Shown piece by piece: positions 1 through 8,849 of a DNA stretch of 45,512 nucleotides. Under the pieces are notes generated by a model. That model made no database searches. It worked only from the letters and a program-made list of their open reading frames with translations, and had not been told where the DNA came from. Origin of the DNA: an uncultured Eubacteriales bacterium (GTDB lineage Bacteria; Bacillota; Clostridia; Oscillospirales; Oscillospiraceae); contig UREY01000017.1 in NCBI GenBank assembly GCA_900546915.1, forward strand, positions 1-45,512, written 5' to 3'. A program made the translations under genes and the position numbers. Position 1 is the first letter of the stretch, and each line of letters opens with the position of its first letter.

Positions 1-54
1 CCTGCAAAGCTCTCCACGGCGGTGATTTCATATGCGGTTACATTTGACGGTTAC
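1..54. repeat. Left copy of 54-bp terminal inverted repeat
   Basis: The first 54 bases are the exact reverse complement of the last 54 bases of the window; base 55 is the first mismatch. Read inward, the repeat is open in one frame (PAKLSTAVISYAVTFDGY), and at this end that frame stops at 58-60, so it may be the 3' end of a gene in a repeated element. I do not recognise the protein. The simplest reading is that both contig ends run into the same multicopy element in opposite orientations. Confidence 0.9.
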
Positions 55-84
55 CTTTGAATTGGGACCTGCTACTCTATGTCC

Positions 85-1518
85 TTACAGCACGAGGTCG
101 CGGACAGCCTCTGCCAGAGAGACGATATCGTCCCGGGAGACGAATAGGCGGGTCTCGCCGTTGAGGCCGGCCAGGCAGGAGGTGCTGTCATACTGGTAGA
201 AGGTCAGCTCTACCTCTGAGAAGCTTTCGGTGTTGCGATGGAAGAGGAAGCGGATTTCCGCATCGCGTTGGGGTGTGAGATTCTCGCCGCTGCCGGTGGA
301 AGACAGGGCCGTCAGATCGTCTAGAATGTCCTCTATGGCGATTTCGGAACCGTTTAGGGTATAAATGGTCTTCTCACTGGTGTTGCCGTCATCGTCCGTT
401 TCCTCTGTTGTAGATCGTTCCACATGGTAAGTGGCGCCGTCCAGGGTGATGTCGATGGAATCCACGGTGCCCCAGTCCATCAAAAGAACCTCGTCCGGCA
501 GGAGCTCCGACTGGGTGGTATAGAGCAGGGCGTCGCGGACCGAGCCGTCTATTTGATAAACCATGTCGGAGCCGGCGATTCTGGCGTAACAGGCGTCATC
601 CACAGAATCTCCTACCTCCAGAATGAATTGCGCATCCCGCTCCTGCGTCTCATATACCGGCTCGCCTTCCTCATCGGTTTCTCCGGTCTCCACTTGGACG
701 CTCTCCTGATATTGGACGGTGACGGTGGCAGCCGGGGCATCCAGACCGAAATCCGCCAGCTCAGATGCTTCAGCGTGGTAATCGGCACAGGAATTCCAGG
801 TCAGCGCCGTAACGGCATCCAGGAGCGATTCCGTCTGCTCTGTGTCCAGGGCGGTGTATTCGCTACCGTTCTGCAGGAACCAGACGTAGTCGTCGCTGTA
901 GGCCAGACCGCTGTCCTCCCGATAGACGATGGTATATGTACCGGTGCCTGACGAGACCGTGAAGGAGTCCGTGGAGTCCATATCCGGGATGGTTTCCATC
1001 TGGACCAGGTCGGATAGGCCGTAAGAAAAGGCATCCAAAAGGGCGCTGTCCACCAGGTACACATTGCCGTCCCCTGTGGAGCAGTAGCGCAATCCATCCA
1101 GACTGGTTGCGTCGCCGATGCGAAGCTCACGGTCTTCTCCGGTCGACACGGTGACCGTACAGGTTGGCTCTTCCAGGCCGTATTGCGCCAGGTCCTCCGG
1201 CTCCGAAATGGATTTGGATGCGGTAACATCGCCCAGCGCCGTCACCATGTCCTCCAGATAGGAGCTGTCTAAGGGAAAAGCGGCGTCGTCGGCATAGGAC
1301 CATTGTCCGCCGTCACAGAGAAAGGACAGAGTTTCCTCCTCATAGGTCCAGGAGAGCGCGGTCACGCTGTCGGAGTCCAGGGTGAAAATAGAGATCTTTT
1401 CCTCTTCCTGGCCGCTGCCCTCCTGCCGCTCTGGATTGAGCAGAGTTGCCGCCAGGGCGGCGCCGGTCAGAATCACCAAGGCGGCCAGTAAGGCAATGAG
1501 TTTTTTTCCACGTTTCAT
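85..1518 (-). CDS. DUF4340 domain protein of a Gld-type ABC system
   Basis: A 477-residue protein with an N-terminal signal anchor (about residues 6-26) followed by a long acidic extracytoplasmic region with two similar DUF4340-type segments. Proteins of this family are encoded with GldG-like ABC accessory proteins; their biochemical role is unknown. The start chosen is the ATG at 1518, which lies 9 nt after AGGAGG and overlaps the stop of the upstream GldG-like gene by 4 bp (ATGA). The open frame extends further 5' but only through the coding sequence of that neighbour. It is the last gene of a four-gene minus-strand operon. The family call rests on context and overall pattern, so domain boundaries are approximate. 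Confidence 0.8.
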   Translation of the reverse strand: MKRGKKLIALLAALVILTGAALAATLLNPERQEGSGQEEEKISIFTLDSDSVTALSWTYEEETLSFLCDGGQWSYADDAAFPLDSSYLEDMVTALGDVTASKSISEPEDLAQYGLEEPTCTVTVSTGEDRELRIGDATSLDGLRYCSTGDGNVYLVDSALLDAFSYGLSDLVQMETIPDMDSTDSFTVSSGTGTYTIVYREDSGLAYSDDYVWFLQNGSEYTALDTEQTESLLDAVTALTWNSCADYHAEASELADFGLDAPAATVTVQYQESVQVETGETDEEGEPVYETQERDAQFILEVGDSVDDACYARIAGSDMVYQIDGSVRDALLYTTQSELLPDEVLLMDWGTVDSIDITLDGATYHVERSTTEETDDDGNTSEKTIYTLNGSEIAIEDILDDLTALSSTGSGENLTPQRDAEIRFLFHRNTESFSEVELTFYQYDSTSCLAGLNGETRLFVSRDDIVSLAEAVRDLVL

Positions 1519-2993
1519 CTGCGTTTCCTCCTGATCCATATGGTAATACCGACGCCCAAATAGACGGCGGGCAATATGCCGACTACCAGAACGGTCAGCA
1601 TGGACGAGGTGCTGCTGTCCATGGTGAGGTACTCGTAGCTGAGGCTTTTGGAGTGGATGGAAATGTTGTCCTCCTGCTGACACATCCAGTTTATGGTGTT
1701 GAGGAAAAAGTCCTGGTTGCCGCCGGAGACCAGCAGATTGGCCTGTTCGTCCAGCAGGGAGGAAGAGGAGACCCAGACGATCTGGGTTTGCTGATCTACG
1801 TCGATGGTTTCTGTGATGGCTACCGCTAAGGCAAAGGGACCGTCCAGGTCGTCCGCTTCCTTTTCAAAAGTATCCATGGCGTAGCCGGATATTTTGGAGA
1901 AAGCGGCGTCCGAGGTGGTGAGCAGTTCTGTGACGGAGACGGAATCCCGCCGGCTGCTGTCGATGGTCAGGCCCTGGGCTGCAGAGAGCAGGACGTAGTA
2001 GCCGCTTTCGATCAGGGGAGAGGTGATGGTGTGGGATGCAATGTCGGGCAGCAGATAATACGGCATGTCCCAAGCGTAGTTTTGTTGGCTGCCTTCCACA
2101 ACGACGCCGTCGGCAGCCTGCACGCCGTATTCGGCCATCAAAGCGTCCCAATTGGGCCGGCTGTCCGACTCTGAAGGGGGGTCGGTGATCAGAATGAGTT
2201 TGCCGCCGCCCTGGAGGTAGGACAGTAAGAGCGCCTTTTCCTCTTCTGCAATGTCGCTTTGCGGCGCATAGACCAGAACACAGTCGGCATCCTCCGGCAC
2301 GGCCTCTACGGTCAGAAGGGACAGCTCTTCCGTCTCGATGTTTTCTTTTTGCACGGCGGTTTCAAAAGTAGTGGGCAGTGCGGACTCCCCGTGACCGGTG
2401 AGCAGATACATCTTGGGCAGATCCTCACTGGTGACATAGGAAATGGCGGAGGTCAGGGCGCCTTCACCGGCGAAGCTGACGTCGTAGGATCCGGTTGTGT
2501 AGTAGTTGCTATAATCATACTCGTAAATTTCGCTGTATGACACATAGCGGTACCGCTCGCCGGATTCTACAATGAGACTGTTGTTGTAAACACTGTCCGT
2601 CACATACTGTTGAACAAAATTGGGGTACACGTCGGGGTCTTTTTTCTCCACGTGAATCTTGCTGTTCATGGCGGTGTAGCGGCTCAGCAGGGTTTCCAGA
2701 GTGCCGTCTTCCTGGCCGCTTTGAACGATCCAATAAATGCGGACTTCCTCTTCCAGCCCGCCTACAATTTGCTCGGTCTGTTGGGAGATGGTAAATAACT
2801 GGTTGGAGGTTGTGTCAAACTGGGTGATACGAGCCGGCAACGCCTGGATGAAGACATTGGCCGTAATGACGATGGCCAGGACGATGGCAGTTGCGGCGAC
2901 GCTGTATCCGCCAATTCGGAAAGAGCGGGTTTTCAGGGAGGAAATGCCGTTGGTTTTCTTGCTACCCGGCTTTTTCAATTTGGGCCATTTCAT
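1515..2993 (-). CDS. GldG-like ABC transporter auxiliary protein
   Basis: A 492-residue membrane protein. It has a basic N-terminus, a transmembrane segment at about residues 28-50, a large extracytoplasmic domain (about 55-460) with the ABC_transp_aux (GldG) pattern including MYLLTGHGE and ILITDPPSES, and a final transmembrane segment at about 463-485 followed by IRRKRR. GldG-type proteins work with a GldF permease and GldA ATPase; in Bacteroidetes the set is tied to gliding, while in Firmicutes its substrate is unknown. The ATG at 2993 has GGAGG 8 nt upstream and overlaps the permease stop by 4 bp, which indicates translational coupling. Confidence 0.85.
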   Translation of the reverse strand: MKWPKLKKPGSKKTNGISSLKTRSFRIGGYSVAATAIVLAIVITANVFIQALPARITQFDTTSNQLFTISQQTEQIVGGLEEEVRIYWIVQSGQEDGTLETLLSRYTAMNSKIHVEKKDPDVYPNFVQQYVTDSVYNNSLIVESGERYRYVSYSEIYEYDYSNYYTTGSYDVSFAGEGALTSAISYVTSEDLPKMYLLTGHGESALPTTFETAVQKENIETEELSLLTVEAVPEDADCVLVYAPQSDIAEEEKALLLSYLQGGGKLILITDPPSESDSRPNWDALMAEYGVQAADGVVVEGSQQNYAWDMPYYLLPDIASHTITSPLIESGYYVLLSAAQGLTIDSSRRDSVSVTELLTTSDAAFSKISGYAMDTFEKEADDLDGPFALAVAITETIDVDQQTQIVWVSSSSLLDEQANLLVSGGNQDFFLNTINWMCQQEDNISIHSKSLSYEYLTMDSSTSSMLTVLVVGILPAVYLGVGITIWIRRKRR

Positions 2994-3856
2994 TCACTCC
3001 ACCTCCGTTTTTCCATGGATTGGACGCTCAGAAACAGGAAGAAGCCGATGACCGTGATGAAGTATACGATGCTTGTCACATCAAACACGCCGTCTACAAA
3101 CTGGTAGAACCGGTCGAAGAGGGACAGCTCTTGCATCACCTGGGCGAACAGCCCTTCGAACCCGCTACTGTGGAACAGGTACCACAGCAAGAGCGCGGCT
3201 TCCAGGACAATGCCTACCACCAAAGCGGCAAAGCTGCTTTTGGTCATGAGCCGGATGATGACTGCCAGCACGAGGATCAGGATGGTAAAAGCGGCAAAGG
3301 AGGCAAACGAGGAGGTGGATACGTAGCTTGCCAAGCTGGAAATGTAATAGTTCAGCAGCATAGCCACAAAGCACAGACCGGCAGCCACAGCCTGGCTGTC
3401 TGTCACCGATGAGATAAACATGCCGATGGCCAGCAGAGCGGCGCCTAGAAAAAAGAAGCCGGCAATGGCGCTGAAGGATGCCGGCAGATACACATGGCCG
3501 AAGCTGGAGAGGATGAGCGGATACAGGCAGACAATCCCGACTGGGAGCAAAAGCATCATCAGCATGGCGGCATACTTGCCCAGTACGACTTTTGTCATGG
3601 TCAGAGGCAAGGAGTATAAAAGCTGATCGGTTTTCTGCCGGCGTTCCTCTGCCAGGACGCGCATGGTCAATATGGGGACAATCACCAAGAAAACAAAGGA
3701 CATATTCCCCAAAACGTATTCAAAGTTGGTCAAGGCGGATTTCAGGTTATAGACCATAGTAAAGATACCGGCAAAAAGCAGGAGAAACGCGCCGAATACA
3801 TAGCCGGTGAGATTGGTAAAATAGGAAGATAGCTCATGGCGAAAAACGGCTTTCAC
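2990..3856 (-). CDS. ABC-2 type permease (GldF-like)
   Basis: A 288-residue integral membrane protein with about six hydrophobic spans and the conserved segment RVLAEERRQKTDQLLYSLPL, typical of ABC-2 permeases of the GldF/NosY kind, followed by TMTKVVLGKYAA. It should form the membrane channel for the ATPase encoded immediately upstream. It starts at GTG (3856), overlapping the ATPase stop by 4 bp (GTGA), with AGGTGA upstream. No ATG in frame fits better. Confidence 0.88.
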   Translation of the reverse strand: MKAVFRHELSSYFTNLTGYVFGAFLLLFAGIFTMVYNLKSALTNFEYVLGNMSFVFLVIVPILTMRVLAEERRQKTDQLLYSLPLTMTKVVLGKYAAMLMMLLLPVGIVCLYPLILSSFGHVYLPASFSAIAGFFFLGAALLAIGMFISSVTDSQAVAAGLCFVAMLLNYYISSLASYVSTSSFASFAAFTILILVLAVIIRLMTKSSFAALVVGIVLEAALLLWYLFHSSGFEGLFAQVMQELSLFDRFYQFVDGVFDVTSIVYFITVIGFFLFLSVQSMEKRRWSE

Positions 3857-4854
3857 TGTACATCACCTGTCCCTTCCGACGGCTTAGCCCGGCGCTTCGT
3901 GCGGCTTGGTTCGCTCTCTTCCCTGGTCAGCTCAAGGAAGATGTTTTCTAGACTGGCTTTTGCCGTAGACATTTGCAAAATTGCCCGTTCCGCCCGGCTG
4001 AAGGCAAAGAAAACATCCCGGCAAACGCTCTGATCCTCCACCGTTTGATCGGTTTCCAATGTTACGGTGCAACAGCCGCTTTCCAGATCCTGGGTATGCA
4101 GCTGGGTGATATGGGGAAGAGGCGCCAAAATGCTCCGGATTTCCGCCTCCGATGCTTCGACAGTCAGCTCTACTGTGGTAGTTCCGGCGAAGAGCTTTTC
4201 CAGGTTTTCAGGGGTATCGCAGGCCACCAGCTTGCCCTGAGAGATGATGAGAATGGTCTGACATACGGCCTGCACCTCGGACAAGATATGGCTGCTGAGG
4301 ATCACGGTGTGGTTCTTACCAAGACTGTGAATCAGCTCGCGGATTTCGATAATCTGCTTCGGGTCTAAGCCCACGGTGGGCTCGTCTAAAATAATGACCT
4401 CCGGATTCCCAAGAAGCGCCTGTGCGATGCCCACACGCTGGCGGTAACCCTTGGACAAATTCTTAATCAGCCGGTTTGCCACGTCAGTGATTTGTGTGAC
4501 CGACATGGCGTGGGCAAGCTGGCGGTTGATTTCTCCGGCAGGCACATTTTTGGCCCTCGCCACAAATGTGAGGTACTCCAGGGGAGTCCGGTCCAGGTAT
4601 ACAGGGGGCTGCTCGGGCAGATAGCCGATCAAACGCTTGGCCTGCGTCGGCTCTTCAAAGATGTCAAAGCCGCCGATTTTCACTTCACCGGCGCTGGCGG
4701 CCAAGCAACCGGTCATAATGTTCATGGTGGTGGATTTTCCGGCGCCGTTGGGACCCAGAAATCCATAGATTTGTCCCTTTTCAATGGCAAAGGACAAATC
4801 CGACACAGCGGTGTGGGTTCCATATCGCTTCGTCAGGTGCTTCACTTCAATCAA
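3853..4854 (-). CDS. ABC transporter ATP-binding protein (GldA-like)
   Basis: A 333-residue ABC ATPase with Walker A GPNGAGKST (about residues 35-43), Q-loop near YLPEQPPVY, signature LSKGYRQRVGIAQ (about 133-145), Walker B VIILDEPTVGLDP and switch histidine in ILSSH. About 100 residues follow the nucleotide-binding fold, as in exporters coupled to ABC-2 permeases. The start codon is TTG at 4854: GGAGG lies 7 nt upstream and there is no competing ATG. It is the first gene of the operon ATPase-permease-GldG-DUF4340. Its promoter at 4923 carries the same tandem TTCAG operator seen before htrA and the two-component genes. Confidence 0.92.
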   Translation of the reverse strand: MIEVKHLTKRYGTHTAVSDLSFAIEKGQIYGFLGPNGAGKSTTMNIMTGCLAASAGEVKIGGFDIFEEPTQAKRLIGYLPEQPPVYLDRTPLEYLTFVARAKNVPAGEINRQLAHAMSVTQITDVANRLIKNLSKGYRQRVGIAQALLGNPEVIILDEPTVGLDPKQIIEIRELIHSLGKNHTVILSSHILSEVQAVCQTILIISQGKLVACDTPENLEKLFAGTTTVELTVEASEAEIRSILAPLPHITQLHTQDLESGCCTVTLETDQTVEDQSVCRDVFFAFSRAERAILQMSTAKASLENIFLELTREESEPSRTKRRAKPSEGTGDVQ

Positions 4855-4922
4855 TGAAATTCCTCCCTTTTCAATGGCGTTTTGTCATACGCCCGAGAGA
4901 ACGGACGTGTTCCATCAGCTCC

Positions 4923-4954
4923 ATTGTAGCGCGGAACGCTGAATTGCCGCTGAA
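4923..4954 (-). promoter_or_regulatory. Promoter and tandem TTCAG operator of the Gld-type ABC operon
   Basis: On the minus strand two TTCAG half-sites (4950-4954 and 4939-4943) lie 11 bp apart, followed after exactly 10 nt by a -10 box TACAAT (4923-4928). There is no good -35 box, as expected for an activator-dependent promoter. The same arrangement with identical spacings occurs at 6946-6977 and 7091-7122. Confidence 0.7.
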
Positions 4955-4972
4955 ATTGCTCATATCAATCTA

Positions 4973-6241
4973 TCATTTTTTAGGTGTCTGCCTCTGAGGA
5001 GGAATTTCGCTTCCCTCATGGCCGGCTCTTCCATGGTCCACAGGCAGCTGCACCAAAAATGTATTGCTGCCGTTTGCGCTTTCCGCCCAGATTTTGCCGT
5101 GATGGCTTTTGACAATGCGCTCTGCAATAGACAGGCCCAGACCGTAGCTATGGTCCATGCTCCGCGCCCGGTCTACCCGGTAGAAGCGTTTGAAAATGTT
5201 TTTGAGATCGTCCGGAGAGATTTCTGCCCCGGGGTTTGTGACGGTCAGCAGGCAATGCGCCCAGCTTTGCCGCGTGAGAGACAGCGTCACCCGGGCCTGA
5301 GGAGAGGCGTATTTCTGAGCGTTGTCCAGCAAAATATCCAGCAGCTGGTTTAAGTGCTGCGTGCTGCCCCGAACCCAAATATCCCGGTCAATTTGGCAAA
5401 AGAGTTCCATTCCTTTTTCAAAAAAGATCGGCTCAAAGGGCAGGACGGCATCCGATATTAATTTACTGAAGTCGAGTCGAGAAAAGGCTGTGTTTGCCGC
5501 ACCGGTGTCTACCCGGGCCAGCTCCAAAAGACCTTCCACCAATCCCCGCATCTGCCGGGACATGGTCAGGATACTACCGGCGAACTGCTGCCGGGATGGT
5601 TCGTCGTAGCCCGGCGCCTGGAGTAGCTCGGCATTGGTCATAATCACGGTCAGAGGCGTCTTGAGCTCATGAGAGGCGTCGGCAACAAATTGACGCTGCT
5701 GCGTCCAGGCGCGATCCACCGGCTTGACGGCCCAGCGGGCCAGCAGGAGGCTGATCAGAAAAAAGGCCAGCAGGCTGACAGCGGCAATCAACAGACAGGT
5801 TTGGACCAGATTGCGGATGGTGCTGCGCTCGCTGGAGATGTCGGCAAAGACCAGACACTGAGTGCTGGGTGTGACAATCCGGCAAAATCGGAGATTGTAT
5901 TCCGAAATCACGCCGGTTTGCGCCTCGGAGGAAAAGGCCAGGTGGATCAGCTCATTTAAAAACCCCTCGTCCGACAGATCATAGTAACCCCCGCCCACAG
6001 CAACCAGCTCCCCCCGATAACCGATTTGCAAGGTGAAATAGGGAAGGCGTATCTCCTGGGAGCTCTCATTGGGGCGGCCCAGCTGCAGGGGATCCATGGC
6101 GATGGCTTGCATCATGCGGATGCTTTCCGACTCTAAGCTGGACTTGGTAAAATGGAGAACCAGGCCGAACACAATACCCAGCATCACGGTGACAATGGCC
6201 ATGTTGATGCAAATAAACTTGATGCGAAGCCGCTTTAGCAC
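4973..6241 (-). CDS. Sensor histidine kinase
   Basis: A 422-residue membrane kinase. Transmembrane segment 1 spans about residues 10-30, an extracytoplasmic sensor of about 115 residues follows, and transmembrane segment 2 spans about 147-168. The H-box FVADASHELKTPLT places the phosphorylated His at 191. The N-box ILLDNAQKYASP (about 300) and G-box YGLGLSIAERIVKSHHG complete the ATPase domain. The linker between TM2 and the H-box is about 20 residues, too short for a normal HAMP domain. The start is GTG at 6241 with GAGGTGG upstream; it overlaps the 3' end of the response regulator gene. The neighbouring htrA and shared operators suggest it senses envelope or secretion stress, as CssS does in Bacillus. 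Confidence 0.92.
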   Translation of the reverse strand: MLKRLRIKFICINMAIVTVMLGIVFGLVLHFTKSSLESESIRMMQAIAMDPLQLGRPNESSQEIRLPYFTLQIGYRGELVAVGGGYYDLSDEGFLNELIHLAFSSEAQTGVISEYNLRFCRIVTPSTQCLVFADISSERSTIRNLVQTCLLIAAVSLLAFFLISLLLARWAVKPVDRAWTQQRQFVADASHELKTPLTVIMTNAELLQAPGYDEPSRQQFAGSILTMSRQMRGLVEGLLELARVDTGAANTAFSRLDFSKLISDAVLPFEPIFFEKGMELFCQIDRDIWVRGSTQHLNQLLDILLDNAQKYASPQARVTLSLTRQSWAHCLLTVTNPGAEISPDDLKNIFKRFYRVDRARSMDHSYGLGLSIAERIVKSHHGKIWAESANGSNTFLVQLPVDHGRAGHEGSEIPPQRQTPKK

Positions 6242-6912
6242 GATTCGTCCACCTCCAGATGATAACCCAGGCGGCGAATGGCTTCAATTCGGATGTTGGA
6301 GCCGATGCTGTGAAGCTTTTTTCGCAGGAAGCCGACATAAACTTCCACGTGATTTTCGACGGCATTGGAATCATATCCCCATACCCGGGCCAAAATCACC
6401 TCTTTCGACAGGTTGCGGTCCCGCGCCTGCATCAAAAAGCGCATGACGTCGAACTCCCGGGCGGACAGGCGGATTTTATTTTCTCCGCACACCAGCATGG
6501 AGGAGGCAAGGTCCAAGGAGGTGTTGCCGTATGTGAGCTCGTCTACCTGGGTGCCCTGACGGCGCAGCAGGGCGTTGATGCACGCCAGAAGCTCCCTGGT
6601 GTCGAAGGGCTTGGTCAGATAATAATCCGCACCGGCGTTGAGTCCCTCCACCCGGTCCTCCAGCTCGGCTTTGGCTGTGAGCATCAGGATGGGAGTGGCG
6701 CACCGTTTGGCCCGTACCTGCCTGGCCACCTGAAAACCGTCCATTTTGGGCATCATGACATCCAGAATCAGCAGATCATAAACGCCGAGTTCTGCGTACT
6801 CCGCGCCGGCCTCTCCGTCATAGGCTACCTCTACATCAAAGCCTTTTCCCTCCAACAGAGCGCGGATGGAGTTTGCCAGTAGCTTTTCGTCTTCAATTAC
6901 CAGTATTTTCAT
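6235..6912 (-). CDS. OmpR-family response regulator
   Basis: A 225-residue regulator with an N-terminal receiver domain (acidic pair in IEDE at residues 7-9, phosphoacceptor D51 in LLILDVMMP, T79 and K101) and a C-terminal winged-helix domain ending in EAIRRLGYHLEV. It starts at ATG 6912 with AGGAG 9 nt upstream and is followed by the kinase in an overlapping arrangement. The tandem TTCAG repeat in front of its own promoter, repeated before htrA and before the ABC operon, is the type of direct-repeat site bound by OmpR/PhoB dimers. I infer that this protein autoregulates and activates those two units; binding is not shown by the sequence itself. Confidence 0.93.
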   Translation of the reverse strand: MKILVIEDEKLLANSIRALLEGKGFDVEVAYDGEAGAEYAELGVYDLLILDVMMPKMDGFQVARQVRAKRCATPILMLTAKAELEDRVEGLNAGADYYLTKPFDTRELLACINALLRRQGTQVDELTYGNTSLDLASSMLVCGENKIRLSAREFDVMRFLMQARDRNLSKEVILARVWGYDSNAVENHVEVYVGFLRKKLHSIGSNIRIEAIRRLGYHLEVDESC

Positions 6913-6945
6913 AGCAGCCTGCTCCTTTCTCGCTTTTTCTTCATT

Positions 6946-6977
6946 ATAATAGCACCAAAACCTGAATTAAAGCTGAA
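6946..6977 (-). promoter_or_regulatory. Promoter and tandem TTCAG operator of the two-component operon
   Basis: On the minus strand TTCAG (6973-6977), CTTTAA, TTCAG (6962-6966), then 10 nt and -10 TATTAT (6946-6951); an overlapping TATAAT lies at 6943-6948. The 5-nt stretch GGTGC directly before the -10 box is also shared with the htrA promoter. Confidence 0.75.
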
Positions 6978-7090
6978 AATGCTTTTTTCATAATTCTTTT
7001 GCATATTTTGCTTCTTTCCGGAAGGCCGCAGATAGCATTCCGGCGTTTCAAATTTGATCATGGTTTGTTTACAAAATGTTCCGTGGATTT

Positions 7091-7122
7091 TTCAGCGTAA
7101 ATTCAGGGTGCGGTGCTAGAAT
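7091..7122 (+). promoter_or_regulatory. Promoter and tandem TTCAG operator of htrA
   Basis: TTCAG (7091-7095), CGTAAA, TTCAG (7102-7106), 10 nt ending GGTGC, then -10 TAGAAT (7117-7122). The layout matches the response regulator promoter base for base in spacing. No consensus -35 box is present. Confidence 0.75.
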
Positions 7123-7167
7123 AAAGCCAGAAAAACCGCACAGATGCGGAAAAAGGAGCGATTTTAC

Positions 7168-8523
7168 ATGGATGAACGACATGAAGTACCATATACGGAA
7201 GACCAGACGCATCAAAGCCTGTACGAGACGCCGACCCCGGAGCGGAGAGATCCTTGGGAGGAGCCGCCCAGAAATCCGGAGGGGTTCCAGCCGGAGCTTC
7301 CCAAGCAAAAAAAGCGCAGACCGGCCAAACGATTTGTAGCGGCTGCTTTGGGCTGTGCCGTACTGGGCGGCGCGATGGGACTCGGCGGCGGATTTTTAGG
7401 CGCGCAGCTTTCCCGGGAAAGCGAAGCGACCAACCGGTCTACCATGTTAGAAGGGAAGCGGGAGAGCACGGTGATCCAGACTGCTTCCGTGGACACCAGT
7501 CAAGAGATGACGCAGGCCGAGGTTTACGCGGCCAATGTAAATTCCACGGTGGGCATTTCCACGGAGATTACTACAAACTATTGGGGGTTCCAGACGACGG
7601 CCGCCGCCTCCGGCTCCGGATTTATTCTCACGGACAACGGCTATGTCCTGACGAATTACCACGTAATTGAAGACGCCAGCTCGATTACGGTTACCATGTA
7701 TGATGGGTCGTCCTATGATGCAGCGCTGGTGGGTTATGATGAGAGCAATGACATCGCTGTGCTGAAAATAGAAGCCGAAGGCCTGACGCCGGTGGTTTTG
7801 GGCGACTCGGATCATCTGAATGTCGGAGACAGCGTCGTAGCCATTGGAAACCCCCTGGGAGAGCTTACCTTTTCTCTGACATCCGGTGCAGTGAGCGCCC
7901 TGGACCGGGAAATTACCCTGTCTAATGGGGTGACCATGGATTTGATTCAGACCGATTGCGCCATCAACTCCGGAAATTCCGGCGGCGCCCTGTTCAACCT
8001 CTATGGAGAGGTCATCGGCATTACCAATGCCAAATACTCCGGAAGCGGCTCTAGTTCGGAGGCCTCCATTGACAACATCGGATTCGCCATTCCCATCAAC
8101 CATGTCCGGGGGATTGTGCAGAGCATCATAGAAAACGGTTACATTGCCAAGCCGTATATTGGCGTTTCCGTAGACGATGTCAGCGAAGAGACACAGAGCT
8201 ACGGACTGCCGCAGGGGGCGGCGGTGAAATCCGTCACACAGGACAGCCCTGCGGAGGAAGCCGGTCTGCAGGTGAACGACATCATCACCAAAGCCGGCGA
8301 TACGGAGATCTCCGGCAGCAAGGATTTGGTGGATGTCGTGGGCGCCGCTTCTGTGGGAGATCAATTGGTGCTGACGGTTTACCGGCAAGGGCAAACCATA
8401 GAGGTGACGGTTACCGTCGGGGAAGAGGTGCAGTCCGCTTTGGCAGAGGAGGAGAGCGGCACGCAGCAGAGTCCGAGCAACCAGGGAGGATTCCCGTGGG
8501 GATTCGGAGGATATGGAAATTGA
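7168..8523 (+). CDS. htrA: HtrA/DegP-type serine protease with PDZ domain
   Basis: A 451-residue membrane-anchored protease. A proline- and charge-rich cytoplasmic tail (1-50) is followed by a transmembrane helix (about 55-80), a trypsin-like S1C domain with catalytic H165 (TNYHVIEDA), D195 (SNDIAVLK) and S271 (NSGNSGGALFN), and one PDZ domain (about 330-430). HtrA degrades misfolded exported proteins at the outer face of the membrane. The ATG at 7168 is chosen because AAGGAG lies 9 nt upstream; an in-frame ATG at 7144 lacks a ribosome binding site. It is divergent from the two-component operon and shares its operator, as htrA is controlled by CssRS in Bacillus subtilis. Confidence 0.95.
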   Translation: MDERHEVPYTEDQTHQSLYETPTPERRDPWEEPPRNPEGFQPELPKQKKRRPAKRFVAAALGCAVLGGAMGLGGGFLGAQLSRESEATNRSTMLEGKRESTVIQTASVDTSQEMTQAEVYAANVNSTVGISTEITTNYWGFQTTAAASGSGFILTDNGYVLTNYHVIEDASSITVTMYDGSSYDAALVGYDESNDIAVLKIEAEGLTPVVLGDSDHLNVGDSVVAIGNPLGELTFSLTSGAVSALDREITLSNGVTMDLIQTDCAINSGNSGGALFNLYGEVIGITNAKYSGSGSSSEASIDNIGFAIPINHVRGIVQSIIENGYIAKPYIGVSVDDVSEETQSYGLPQGAAVKSVTQDSPAEEAGLQVNDIITKAGDTEISGSKDLVDVVGAASVGDQLVLTVYRQGQTIEVTVTVGEEVQSALAEEESGTQQSPSNQGGFPWGFGGYGN

Positions 8524-8557
8524 CGGAAATGTCATCTGGGAATTACTGGTAAAATTT

Positions 8558-8592
8558 TGCCGGGCCATTTTCAAAATGGTCCGGCATTTTTC
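8558..8592 (+). terminator. Intrinsic terminator of htrA
   Basis: An inverted repeat TGCCGGGCCATTTT / AAAATGGTCCGGCA with a one-base loop in the alignment and one mismatch is followed by TTTTT. It lies 35 nt after the htrA stop. Confidence 0.85.
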
Positions 8593-8610
8593 ATGGGCCT
8601 TGTATTGGGA

Positions 8611-8751
8611 TTACAAATCGTCGGCGTCCTGAACCGGGACCTCGTCCGGGATGGCGGGTACGCCGGTCCAGCTGCCCTGGGGATCCGTTTTGACTGCCTG
8701 AAAGTCCACCAAGGGCGTGGTTTGAATGCTTTTTTCTCGATGCTTTGACAT
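8611..8751 (-). CDS. Small conserved clostridial protein (46 aa)
   Basis: An open frame of 46 codons with an ideal ribosome binding site (GGGAGG, 7 nt before the ATG at 8751). The product begins MSKHREKSIQTTPLVDFQ and ends in VPVQDADDL, with the central motif DPQGSWTGVP. I recall short proteins of this pattern from related Clostridia, often in several copies, but no function is known to me. No membrane segment or cysteine is present. It is monocistronic as far as can be seen. Confidence 0.7.
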   Translation of the reverse strand: MSKHREKSIQTTPLVDFQAVKTDPQGSWTGVPAIPDEVPVQDADDL

Positions 8752-8849
8752 GATGAAACCTCCCGATTTTTTACTGGCTTATCTGTATTGCCGACATAGA
8801 TGCGTCGGCCGCTCCGGGAAGAGATGGCTTTAAGAGATCGGGCGCCATC

